DNA of 64,000 nucleotides from Photobacterium jeanii. Lineage in GTDB: Bacteria > Pseudomonadota > Gammaproteobacteria > Enterobacterales > Vibrionaceae. Location of the stretch: NCBI RefSeq assembly GCF_001650345.1, contig NZ_LVHF01000033.1, forward strand, positions 186,001 through 250,000, given 5' to 3'. This document shows, in pieces, positions 54,809 to 63,052 of the stretch (position 1 is the stretch's first letter; each line of letters starts with the position of its first letter). Position numbers and translations under genes: made by a program. Below the pieces are notes generated by a model. That model did not search any database. It was not told the origin of the DNA and worked only from the letters and a program-made list of their open reading frames with translations.

Positions 54809-55879
54809 TTATTCACAAGCTGTCCAAGTCACATGTTTTTCGCCTGCATTGGCTTGTTTCACTAGGTCAGCACACATCTTGGCGTCAAAGTTAACGGTAT
54901 CGTTAATATTGTATTCAATCGACGTCATGGTATCCCAGTTGGTAAAGTGGAAATCACCCGACACTTGGTTGTATGCAAATTGTGTCCATGTTGCGTATGT
55001 TTCGCCGTTCACTGGGTCAATCAAATCTTGCGGTACTAGGTTACCTGCGTTGAAGGTACTTAGTAGTTTACCGCGGGTTTGTGCCCATGATTTGTCTTTA
55101 TCCAAATGGATGTGCGAGGTGTAGAACAGGCCACGCAAGTTACGGTCTTTTGAGCTAATCGAGCTTGGCACCTTATCGGCTTTTAGGTTGCTTAAATCGA
55201 CCTTGCTAACGTATTCACGGTGATCTTGTTGTAGCGGTGCATTCGCCATCACACGTAAATCTGATGCGGTGTCACCACGGTGAACAACCATTTTTCCGCC
55301 TTCATTTAGCTGGAACAGGGCAATGTCACCCGACTTATCTTGAATCGATAGGTGTAGGCCATGTTGAGTGCCATGAATACCGTCTACCCAAGCAATTTGC
55401 CATTCGTTGTTGTTAAACGCGCTCACTGCTTCATCTACTGTTTTGTAGTTCTCGGCAATGAAAGTGGTAATGTCACCAAAGTTAACCGCAGGTGCGCCAG
55501 TGTCTTTGTAATCTTTGATGAATTTTGCACTGTCGTACATGTAAAGCAGTGATGCGGCTAAACCTTCGGTGTTCATCGAATCTGCGCTAGTATCAACAAA
55601 GACTTCTTTCTCTACCTGCGTCACTGTGTGGTATTTCGTTTTCCACTCAGCTTGATGTTTATAGCTTGGAGTTGCTTTTGAGCTACGCGCTAACCCGACT
55701 GGGTGTACTTCCGACACGTTGCCAAGCTGCTGACCCCAATCGAGTGAACGAACGGTTGATACACCGTGTGGCGTGTCCATCGTGATACGAGAACAGGCAT
55801 TAGCAGCGCCAGATACAGTCGCTATTGATGCAGCAGTTAGTGCGATTGCAGCCATTTTGTTCAGTTTAAAAGTTTTCAT
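54809..55879 (-). CDS. Exported choloylglycine hydrolase/penicillin V acylase family enzyme
   Basis: Ntn hydrolase of 356 residues that cleaves a linear amide bond. The signal peptide ends ANA and the next residue is Cys29 (CSRITMDTPHG), which is the expected N-terminal nucleophile, so export and activation are probably one step. Other family residues are RSLDWG (Arg and Asp near 44-47), and NEGGKMVVHRG and NAPLQQDH near 206-227 (Asn). Enzymes of this family hydrolyse bile salts, penicillin V or acyl homoserine lactones; the substrate here is unknown. A LysR gene is divergent 259 bp away. Strong ribosome site GAGG. Confidence 0.88.
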   Translation of the reverse strand: MKTFKLNKMAAIALTAASIATVSGAANACSRITMDTPHGVSTVRSLDWGQQLGNVSEVHPVGLARSSKATPSYKHQAEWKTKYHTVTQVEKEVFVDTSADSMNTEGLAASLLYMYDSAKFIKDYKDTGAPAVNFGDITTFIAENYKTVDEAVSAFNNNEWQIAWVDGIHGTQHGLHLSIQDKSGDIALFQLNEGGKMVVHRGDTASDLRVMANAPLQQDHREYVSKVDLSNLKADKVPSSISSKDRNLRGLFYTSHIHLDKDKSWAQTRGKLLSTFNAGNLVPQDLIDPVNGETYATWTQFAYNQVSGDFHFTNWDTMTSIEYNINDTVNFDAKMCADLVKQANAGEKHVTWTACE

Positions 55880-56080
55880 AACTCACCTCAGTCATAGCTT
55901 TGATTATCCTTTTCAATAGGTCGCATCCTGCGGTGAAAAGTAATGTGTGTTTGCTTGGTGGTTATTATGCTGGTTTTTAACTATGCTCAAACTCACTGAG
56001 TGAGGGATACTCCCTTGCTGGTTTGTCGTGTATGAATGCATGTCAAAGTGAGTGAGGGTGATAGTGATGTGAAAGCCTTA

Positions 56081-56104
56081 TCAGGCAATCAGGCAATCAG
56101 GCAT
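56081..56104. repeat. Three 8-bp tandem repeats
   Basis: TCAGGCAA, TCAGGCAA and TCAGGCAT in a row, 35 bp before the LysR start, followed by looser copies (TTCAGGAATAG, TCAGGTAAT). It may be a regulator site or simple slippage. Confidence 0.5.
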
Positions 56105-56138
56105 AGTTCAGGAATAGTCAGGTAATGGAGCGTAGTTG

Positions 56139-57017
56139 ATGGCAGTAACTTTGGACCAATTGATCGCATTCACCGCAACGGTAGAGAAAGGCGGTTTTCG
56201 CCAAGCGGGGTTAAGCATTGGTAAACACGGCACTTCGGTTAGTCAGCAAGTGGCGAATCTGGAGATTGATTTCGATTTGCAGTTGTTTGATCGCAGCGCT
56301 CGTGCGATCACCTTAACCGACTCGGGAAAAGCGCTATACGAATATGCCAAGGCGGTGCTCAGAGAGGTTGAGCATTTTGAAATGAAGGCGGAGTCTTTAG
56401 CAGGTGGCGAGCCAACACGTTTCACCTTTGCTATTGATGCCTCATTGGTGAGTGCTGAAATCAGTGATATTTACCGTGCTTTGCTCGATGCTTTTCCGGT
56501 GATGGAATTTCAGATCTTAACAGGGGATCCGCTGCAAGTACGTCAGTGGGTGATGTCGGGTATTGCTGAACTTGGTTTTTCGATGTCGACGTTTACCATC
56601 CCTCACGAAATAGCGGTAGCCCGCTGTTATGCCTTTGATGTGATCCAAATTGCCCCTCGTGACTGGGGAATTGAGGATAAAGTGATGACCAGTCAACAGG
56701 TGCGTGGTAAGCGCCAAATTGGTTATCACTTTTTCAAGCAATTGGGCCACGATGAAGCCCACTTAATGAGTAACCAAGTGCTGTTTTGTAACACTAGCCA
56801 AGAAATTTTATCGCAAGTTATTGCGGGTAATGGCTGGGCTAACTTACCGCGTTTTTGCTGCTTGCAAGCGTTGGCTGATGGACAGGTACAGCAATTTCAC
56901 ATAGGTGAAGAACGCTACGATACATGGCAAACGGAATTGATATGGCAAGCAACCCAACCCATCAACAGCGCGATGCAGTTGATGATTGATGCGATTCAGA
57001 CGTTGCCGTCGCGCTAA
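56139..57017 (+). CDS. LysR family regulator next to the choloylglycine hydrolase gene
   Basis: LysR-type regulator of 292 residues. The helix-turn-helix region is VTLDQLIAFTATVEKGGFRQA and GTSVSQQVANLEIDFD (about 2-45); the effector domain covers about 90-285. GGAG stands 8 nt before ATG 56139. It is divergent from the hydrolase gene, which it probably regulates. Its last 56 nt overlap the 3' end of the histidine kinase gene on the opposite strand. Confidence 0.87.
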   Translation: MAVTLDQLIAFTATVEKGGFRQAGLSIGKHGTSVSQQVANLEIDFDLQLFDRSARAITLTDSGKALYEYAKAVLREVEHFEMKAESLAGGEPTRFTFAIDASLVSAEISDIYRALLDAFPVMEFQILTGDPLQVRQWVMSGIAELGFSMSTFTIPHEIAVARCYAFDVIQIAPRDWGIEDKVMTSQQVRGKRQIGYHFFKQLGHDEAHLMSNQVLFCNTSQEILSQVIAGNGWANLPRFCCLQALADGQVQQFHIGEERYDTWQTELIWQATQPINSAMQLMIDAIQTLPSR

Positions 57018-58404
57018 GGTTAAGCGCTGCTTTCTTATCTTGAACGAGCAAACTAAAACTCTGGCGGTATTCATTTGGGGTCGCTTGGGTTATGAGCTCG
57101 CTGTGGTGCAAAGCTAAGATTGATTTGATGATTTTGGTGCCAAGCCCAAGAGTGCCATGTGGCGCTTGAGGATCGATTTGGTTTTCTACTTGCACCATGA
57201 TTTTGTCGTGTTGCTGGCGGGTGCTGATGTTGATTGTGCTTGCGTTGGGTGCATGACGAATTGCATTTTCTAATAGATTGGCGAACAGGCGTTGCAGCAG
57301 TTGCTGATCACCAAACACCTGACTGTGTTTATCAAGCGCCAGCTTGAGTTGGAGTGCTTTGTTACTGCGACTGATGGCAAGGTTGTGGTTGGTTTCTCGA
57401 ATAATGTCATTGACGGCCACAGACTCAAACTGTGGCTGCGGCGCAGTTTGTTGATGACGGGCGAGCTGTAACTGTTGTTCGAGTTGATCCGCGAGCTTTT
57501 GCGCATTGCGATGTGCGGTTGAGAGGAGCGGGTCTTGTTGATTATTTTGCAGTAGCCAAGTTTCTAAATAGCCTAATACGCTGGCAAGTGGCGTTTTGAG
57601 ATCGTGGCTAAGTTGCATCAGTAACTCACGGCGCTGACTCTCTTGTTGTTGTAGCTGAAGAAATTGCTGCTGGATGTGCTGCGACATTTGATAAAACTGC
57701 TGACCGATCGGCTGTAATTCGGGTACTTGCTGACGCACGCTGACGGGTAAGCAAAAAGCATGGTGAGTTTGCTGCTGCATGTTCTGCGCAAGTTGGCTAA
57801 TTGGTTTGAGTAAGGTGCGTTTCACCAAGGCGTAAATCAACACACTAAAGCTAAACACCAGCACCAAGGCAAGTGCCAGAATATGGTTGATAGGAAGGCT
57901 GTCGGTTGAAGCGTTAAGTAGGCTACGTTGCTCACTGCCAATCACCACGTATAAGTAACCAATCACGGAGCCAAACTCGGTAATGGCAGCGGCTGAGAAG
58001 ACTTTCTTTTGCCCCGGATTTCTCGGATCGTCACCTAAAATGGGTAAAGTTTGCTGATCAAGAAATTGCATGATGGGGCTGAGATCCACTTGCTGCTGTT
58101 TGACTTTATTATCAGGTGCGGCATGGCTGCGGATCTTACCTTGTTGGTCAAGAAAGTAGATTTCAAAATCAGGCCCGAGCAACATAAGCGTGTGGAAAAT
58201 TGATTTAAGGGCGACGGGGTTATAGTCGGTTCCTTCCATTAAAGGGCTGTCGTCGCGCATATGAGCGGCAAGATCACGGTGGAGCATTTGCTGGGTGCGT
58301 TGCTCGGTATATTGTTGCTCCAAGGTGATGAAGCTACCAATCACTAAGGCAGATAGCGCAAACCACAGGGCTGTTAGTAGCAACAGGCGAAGCTTAAAGT
58401 TCAT
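56962..58404 (-). CDS. Sensor histidine kinase
   Basis: Inner membrane two-component sensor of 480 residues: membrane helix 1 (about 8-28), a periplasmic domain of about 145 residues (29-172), helix 2 (about 173-195), a HAMP-like linker, the phosphoacceptor His in LSHDLKTPL (about 276), and an ATPase domain with NLLENAIRHAP (N box, near 395) and GLGTKI (G box). A glutamine-rich coiled coil precedes the His domain. The C-terminal Ser/Thr tail overlaps the convergent LysR gene by 56 nt. It is 61 bp after the response regulator and is its partner; the signal is unknown. Confidence 0.9.
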   Translation of the reverse strand: MNFKLRLLLLTALWFALSALVIGSFITLEQQYTEQRTQQMLHRDLAAHMRDDSPLMEGTDYNPVALKSIFHTLMLLGPDFEIYFLDQQGKIRSHAAPDNKVKQQQVDLSPIMQFLDQQTLPILGDDPRNPGQKKVFSAAAITEFGSVIGYLYVVIGSEQRSLLNASTDSLPINHILALALVLVFSFSVLIYALVKRTLLKPISQLAQNMQQQTHHAFCLPVSVRQQVPELQPIGQQFYQMSQHIQQQFLQLQQQESQRRELLMQLSHDLKTPLASVLGYLETWLLQNNQQDPLLSTAHRNAQKLADQLEQQLQLARHQQTAPQPQFESVAVNDIIRETNHNLAISRSNKALQLKLALDKHSQVFGDQQLLQRLFANLLENAIRHAPNASTINISTRQQHDKIMVQVENQIDPQAPHGTLGLGTKIIKSILALHHSELITQATPNEYRQSFSLLVQDKKAALNLSATATSESHQSSTASRC

Positions 58405-58465
58405 GGGTTTTGCTCCTATGATATTGGCTCTCGCGTTAGCTCATTTCATTACGCTGATATCGACA

Positions 58466-59290
58466 TTACGCGGCTTCAAATTTATAGCCCACGCCCCACA
58501 CGGTATGGATGAATGGGTGATCAGGATTAGCATGTTCGAGCTTGGTACGTAGCCGATTCACAGTGCTACACACTGTGTGTTGATAGCCACTGTAGTCGGT
58601 TTGCCACACCTGCTGTAACAGCTCTTCCTTGCTATACACGCGCCCCGGTTTCTTGGCTAGAAAGTGCAACAAGGTAAACTCGGTCGCGGTAAGGGTGATC
58701 ATTTGGTGATTCACTTCGACTTGATGACGCTCAGGATTGATCACCAAACCTTCAAACTGTAACGCGTTCGGGTCGCTTGATTTTTCAGTACTGTGTTGGC
58801 CTTGTTCCTGCTCTTTATGATGAGAACTACGCATGGATTGCTGCTTTTGTTGCTCGACTGTTTGGCGGCGAAACAAGGTTCTTACCCGCGCTTGAAACTC
58901 CAACACGCTAAACGGCTTGGTGAGATAGTCATCGGCCCCAGCTTCGAGCCCTGCGACTTTATCCATTTCGCCATCACGGGCGGTTAGCATTAAAATGGGT
59001 AGCCAGTTTTGTTGTTGTCGCAAGGCTTGGCATAGCTCTAAGCCATCGCCATCATCTAACCCGCGATCAAGTACCACGAGATCAATTTCAGTGTTGTCGA
59101 TTACCTGTTTTGCCTTCGCCAACGAGGTAGTTCTAATGGGTGTATAGCCTTGCATCTTTAAATGCATGGCGATCAGCTCTGCGAGATCGTTATCATCTTC
59201 AACTAACAATATTTGGCGCGTGGTTTGATTGTCTATCGCCTTATTCGCTTGGTTTTGTTCCAAGGTGGATATTGGTGTTTGCATTGCCAT
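58466..59290 (-). CDS. OmpR/PhoB-type response regulator
   Basis: Two-component response regulator of 274 residues. Receiver domain about 25-140 (acidic pocket LVEDDND, phosphoacceptor Asp in LVVLDRGLDDG, Lys in DDYLTKPFS), then a long polar linker of about 45 residues rich in Gln, Ser and His, then the winged helix domain (TATEFTLLHFLAKKPGRVYS, WGVGYKFE). The linker is longer than usual. I start at ATG 59290, 6 nt after GGAG; an in-frame GTG at 59302 is also possible. It lies between the spondin genes and the kinase, all on one strand. Confidence 0.9.
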   Translation of the reverse strand: MAMQTPISTLEQNQANKAIDNQTTRQILLVEDDNDLAELIAMHLKMQGYTPIRTTSLAKAKQVIDNTEIDLVVLDRGLDDGDGLELCQALRQQQNWLPILMLTARDGEMDKVAGLEAGADDYLTKPFSVLEFQARVRTLFRRQTVEQQKQQSMRSSHHKEQEQGQHSTEKSSDPNALQFEGLVINPERHQVEVNHQMITLTATEFTLLHFLAKKPGRVYSKEELLQQVWQTDYSGYQHTVCSTVNRLRTKLEHANPDHPFIHTVWGVGYKFEAA

Positions 59291-59345
59291 ACTGCGCTCC
59301 ACTCAGCGGTGATCTTTCAAAACAGACCGAGTAGCGAGCGTTATC

Positions 59346-59381
59346 TTTCACCCCGACAGAAATTAATCTGCAGGGGTGAAA
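59346..59381. repeat. Hairpin between the spondin genes and the response regulator
   Basis: TTTCACCCC (59346-59354) pairs with GGGGTGAAA (59373-59381), with an inner CAGA/TCTG pair. No T tract follows on the minus strand, so partial read-through into the regulator gene is likely. Confidence 0.5.
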
Positions 59382-59413
59382 AGGGTGGCATTTTGCTGGT
59401 GGAACATGGTTGC

Positions 59414-60103
59414 TTATTCAGTGCGAGTGATGGTGACTCTCGCCGCTGGATTTAAGAAGCGATGGGTTGCCGTTAGGGCTGAGGTTGCTAAGCCATCGTC
59501 AGAGGTAACCACGCCAGCATGGAAAGTGATTTTGTCGTTGTCATCTCTGGCTGCATTAAAGCCTTCACCGCCACCAGCAGGGCCGGGTATTGTGGCTGCT
59601 GTTTCACTGTTGGCTTCTGTGCCCGCATCCCAGACCGGCATGTTCATGCTGTAGCTCGCGCCGACTTCAATTTGACTGGCATCCAGTTGAGTTTCGCCAA
59701 TGAAGGCATCGTTGGTGTTGACCAACATACTAGCCACTGAAAGCAAGGCATAGTCGTCATCGCTGATACTGACGGTAAGGGTATCTTGCTCACCCGGTAG
59801 AATGACGCCGCTACCTGAGTAGCTAGCCTTAACTTGCTCATTGCTGTCTTTTTCAGCCAACAGATCGCTGTTATCACCGCTTTCTGCCACTTTTTCAATG
59901 GCTAGGCTGGCAGCCTCACCGACTTTGAATAAATGGTAATCCGCACTGTGGCTCAAGATGGCAATGGGCGATAAAGGTTGAGCAACCGTGAGATTGGTCA
60001 CTGTGATTTCAAAGGTTTTACTTTGTGGCGTGGTTGTTTCATCGTCAGGACACCCCATCAGTAAGCCGACACTGGCTGCAAGGAAAAGTATGCGCTTTTT
60101 CAT
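59414..60103 (-). CDS. Spondin-domain lipoprotein
   Basis: Exported protein of 229 residues. The N-terminus MKKRILFLAASVGLLMGC is a lipoprotein signal with lipobox LMGC (Cys18), followed by an acidic, Thr-rich linker (PDDETTTPQSK). The rest is a Spondin_N-like domain: FEITVTNLTVAQPLSPIAIL, HLFKVGEAAS, PVWDAGTEANSE and HRFLNPAARVTITR. It is a paralogue of the next gene upstream, from which it is separated by 9 bp, with AAGGAGG before ATG. Bacterial spondin-domain proteins have no settled function; adhesion or sensing is possible. Confidence 0.85.
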   Translation of the reverse strand: MKKRILFLAASVGLLMGCPDDETTTPQSKTFEITVTNLTVAQPLSPIAILSHSADYHLFKVGEAASLAIEKVAESGDNSDLLAEKDSNEQVKASYSGSGVILPGEQDTLTVSISDDDYALLSVASMLVNTNDAFIGETQLDASQIEVGASYSMNMPVWDAGTEANSETAATIPGPAGGGEGFNAARDDNDKITFHAGVVTSDDGLATSALTATHRFLNPAARVTITRTE

Positions 60104-60112
60104 AGAGCCTCC

Positions 60113-60790
60113 TTACTTCACAGTGACGGTAACAACCGCAACAGGGTTTAACCAACGGTGAGCGCTGCTATCTAAATCACTTTTGCCCCCCGCAGGATCA
60201 TTGTCACCTAAGTTACCCGGATGGATGTGGATTTTGCTATTGGTGATACTGGTTTCAACCCCAGTGCCGTTTTCACCAAAGGTAATAAAAGGCGGTTGTG
60301 GCATGCTGCCTTTGAGCTCGTCATTGGCTTCTGTGCCAGCGTCATAACCATTGAGGCGAATGGTATAAGTACCAGGTGTGGAAGGAATGGTCCAGCTATC
60401 AAGGCCAACAAAACCATCGTTCGTGGGCAGTAACATAGCTGTGATAGATAAGCGGTCGGCACTGCCAGTATCTAAGGTGGCTGTCGCACTGTCGCCGGGG
60501 TTTAAGATCCCGCCAGCTGGGTCTTCGCTAACCACCGCGCCTGCGTTAGCTGCGACGGAAGATAGCCCTGAAATGTCGCCCCCTTCAGCCATGGATTTTA
60601 CTTCAGCAGAAGCGGCAGTACCCGCTTGGAAAAGATGAATGTCGCTGCTGTGCGCCACGACTAATAATGGGGTGAAGTAAATACCTTTGGTGGCGTTGGT
60701 AATAGAAACGTCAATGTTAGCGGCTTGAGAGGCAAATGAGGCTGCGCCAAGAACAGTGGTTAGCGCCAGTGTGACCAGAGATTTTTTCAT
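60113..60790 (-). CDS. Exported spondin-domain protein
   Basis: Secreted or periplasmic protein of 225 residues. A classical signal peptide (1-23, ends SQA) is followed by a single Spondin_N-like domain: IDVSITNATKGIYFTPLLVV, HLFQAGTAASAEV, NGYDAGTEANDEL, and HRWLNPVAVVTVTVK at the C-terminus. I use ATG 60790 (MKKSLVTLA), as the frame upstream to 60847 lies in the promoter. The core blocks (HSxxxHLF, DAGTEAN, HRxLNPxAxVT) are shared with the lipoprotein encoded 9 bp downstream. First gene of the spondin/two-component unit. Confidence 0.87.
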   Translation of the reverse strand: MKKSLVTLALTTVLGAASFASQAANIDVSITNATKGIYFTPLLVVAHSSDIHLFQAGTAASAEVKSMAEGGDISGLSSVAANAGAVVSEDPAGGILNPGDSATATLDTGSADRLSITAMLLPTNDGFVGLDSWTIPSTPGTYTIRLNGYDAGTEANDELKGSMPQPPFITFGENGTGVETSITNSKIHIHPGNLGDNDPAGGKSDLDSSAHRWLNPVAVVTVTVK

Positions 60791-60923
60791 GATTGTCATC
60801 CGTTGTTGTTTGGCTGATACAACAAGCATGGCGAGCAAAGTTGGCAATCTTCTCGCGAAAATCTCATAAAATTCTCACAAAGTGAAAAAGGGCGCTTTTC
60901 TTGTTTGGTTTTGGGGAATACCG

Positions 60924-61802
60924 CTATTCCATCATGTGTTCAATAAGCCATGTTCCCGCAGGGCCGAGCGCGTTGGTCCATGTCATTTCAATATCCCAAG
61001 TGAGCTCTCGTTCGATGAAATCGAGTTGTAATCGTTTCAGTGCGTGTTGCTCAAAAAGGTGCGGGTCAAGTTGGGCAGGATAGAGCCCAAATCCAGCCCC
61101 AGAGAGCAAGATTTCTCGGTATTGGTAGAAGCGTGAGCAATTAATGGTATTAGCGCTAAAGCGCAGTGATTCGATGAGTTCTTCATTGGCAAAGTCAGAA
61201 ACTGCAGGTAGCACTTGGTGATATTGCAGTAAGTCTTGCTGTGAGAGTTGGGTGCGTTTTTGCGCAAGCGGATGCGACGGCGCAGCCACCAGATGCCATT
61301 GGATTTGATCGATAATGTAGGATTCGACCCCGCGGCTTTGCGCCAGTTGCACAGGGGCGATAGCAATGTCTGGGCCGTTGGTTTGTCCTAACGAACTGAT
61401 GGCGTGATCTTCAACATCGACCAGATTTAAGCTGACGTGGGGAAAGGCTTTCAATAGTTCTGAGATGGCTTCGCGCTGTTTGGGGTACATAGTAAAACCG
61501 TGTACCGCGATGGTGAGTGTGTCTTCGACCCCACTTTGGAACGATAAGGCTTTTTTCTCCATAGCTTCAAGGCGTGGCAAAATTTCCAACGCTTGCAAGT
61601 ACATGGTTTTGCCGACATCGGTGAGCTTTGGGGCTTGACCGGATACCCGATCAAAGAGCTTTAAGTTAAGGTCGATTTCCATGTTTTGGATCACCTGACT
61701 GACAGCCGATGCACTTACGCCAATTTTTCTTCCTGCGGCTGAAAATGAGCCTAAGTCAGCAACAAAAACTAAATATTGCAGGCGTTCTGGGGTCATTAGC
61801 AT
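60924..61802 (-). CDS. LysR family regulator next to an outer membrane protein gene
   Basis: LysR-type regulator of 292 residues with helix-turn-helix ERLQYLVFVADLGSFSAAGR and SASAVSQVIQNMEID (about 5-45) and effector domain about 90-290. AAGGA is 7 nt before ATG 61802. It is divergent from the outer membrane protein gene at 62023, which it may regulate. It resembles the LysR proteins at 10486 and 56139 in its start. Confidence 0.85.
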   Translation of the reverse strand: MLMTPERLQYLVFVADLGSFSAAGRKIGVSASAVSQVIQNMEIDLNLKLFDRVSGQAPKLTDVGKTMYLQALEILPRLEAMEKKALSFQSGVEDTLTIAVHGFTMYPKQREAISELLKAFPHVSLNLVDVEDHAISSLGQTNGPDIAIAPVQLAQSRGVESYIIDQIQWHLVAAPSHPLAQKRTQLSQQDLLQYHQVLPAVSDFANEELIESLRFSANTINCSRFYQYREILLSGAGFGLYPAQLDPHLFEQHALKRLQLDFIERELTWDIEMTWTNALGPAGTWLIEHMME

Positions 61803-62022
61803 GGAGTCATCCTTAACGATAAAAGTGGTAAGCCATTATTTTTTCAAGTTTATACCTAAATAGATATCTCGACCTATTAATTAAGCTTATAGAAGCTGAT
61901 TTAATCTCTTAGTTTTTGCTGTTTAGTATCTCGTCAAACCAACAAAGTGTGGTGCTAATTCCGGATGATTTCATGGAGTGAAATCGACTAGCGAAAGCAT
62001 AAATAAATCGATGAGGTATTCC

Positions 62023-62748
62023 ATGAAAAAAGCAATTTTAGCTACAACAGCAACCTTACTAATGGCGGCACTGAGCACAGGTGCGATGGCTGAAGAAGAA
62101 AATGTTAACTACGGTGATCCAACTGCCTCTTTCAGTACCTTAGGGGTAAGTGCATCAGAAAATCATACTCAGCTTAATGGTATGTACGGTGCGGGGTCGA
62201 ACATTTTCCAACTGGATTTAGGTTTTAAGAACAAAACCAATGACAAAGGCAAAGCGGGCGATGTGAATTACCGTGGTCGCTACTTCCACGTAACCGATGG
62301 TTTAGGTTACTCGGTTGATGTCTTGGGTGGTGTAAACAACTTTGAAAATGGCGACAAGTCCACTTCTAACACTGTACTTGCTGGCCTAATTTATAAGTTC
62401 CAAGTTACCGATAACATTAGTGTCTTCCCAATGGCGAGCATGGGTTATACCCGCTCTGACATGAACCCGAAAACAGGCGCAGACAGTAAAACGACCGATA
62501 CCTTATTCCAAGGTGGGGTGTATGCGATGTACGGTTTCGATGATGGTCACTGGGTATATGTAAACCCGAAAGTGACTCATATGCGTAAAGCCAATACCAA
62601 TGTGGCGCAAGTTGAAGCCGGTGGTGGTTTTATGGTGGCAGAAAAAGTGAGTGTCGGGGCAAAAGTCGAGTACACTGCCAAGAATGACAAGCTAGGCATG
62701 AAGAAGGACGATACGGTTGGCTGGCTACAGGCTAACTACTACTTCTAA
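62023..62748 (+). CDS. Outer membrane beta-barrel protein
   Basis: Exported protein of 241 residues: signal peptide 1-23 (ends AMA), then alternating amphipathic strands ending in YYF, typical of outer membrane barrels of 8-10 strands. Sequence blocks such as GVSASENHTQLNGMYGAG, DVNYRGRYFHVTDGLGYSVD and GGVYAMYGFDDGHWVYVNP do not point to a known porin. ATG 62023 has GAGG upstream; the longer frame from 61978 is not needed. It has its own terminator. Confidence 0.8.
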   Translation: MKKAILATTATLLMAALSTGAMAEEENVNYGDPTASFSTLGVSASENHTQLNGMYGAGSNIFQLDLGFKNKTNDKGKAGDVNYRGRYFHVTDGLGYSVDVLGGVNNFENGDKSTSNTVLAGLIYKFQVTDNISVFPMASMGYTRSDMNPKTGADSKTTDTLFQGGVYAMYGFDDGHWVYVNPKVTHMRKANTNVAQVEAGGGFMVAEKVSVGAKVEYTAKNDKLGMKKDDTVGWLQANYYF

Positions 62749-63052
62749 GCTCGAACAACACAAGCCGCAGGTACTCAATAGAGTGCCTGCGGCTTTTTAT
62801 TGTCAGTCACAGCCCACCTTGTATTTAAGAGTAAATTAAAGCGCTGAATTTGCGGTAAAAACCTACATTTATTATGGTTTTTTCTTGATTGTTGGCGATA
62901 AAAGCAGCAAATGCATGGTTTTATTGCTGAGTTAAGCGGTTAAGCTGAACATAAGTCACTAAAACTAAATAGTTTTATGTCTACACTGAGGCTATGGATG
63001 TAAATAGTAAGCGGTGAAATATCACTGTGAGCTATAAAAGAAGGATACGCTT
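62749..63052. other. Intergenic region before the Lon-like gene
   Basis: About 300 bp. It holds the terminator at 62762-62798 and a 7-2-7 palindrome AAAACTA-AA-TAGTTTT at 62961-62976, about 75 bp before the Lon-like start, which may be an operator. I see no gene. Confidence 0.5.
62762..62798 (+). terminator. Terminator of the outer membrane protein gene
   Basis: AAGCCGCAGG (62762-62771) pairs with CCTGCGGCTT (62786-62795), followed by a run of T residues. Confidence 0.9.

Noticed and set aside
56081..56104. CRISPR-like short repeats
   Set aside because: The units are only 8 bp, without spacers, and there are no cas genes.
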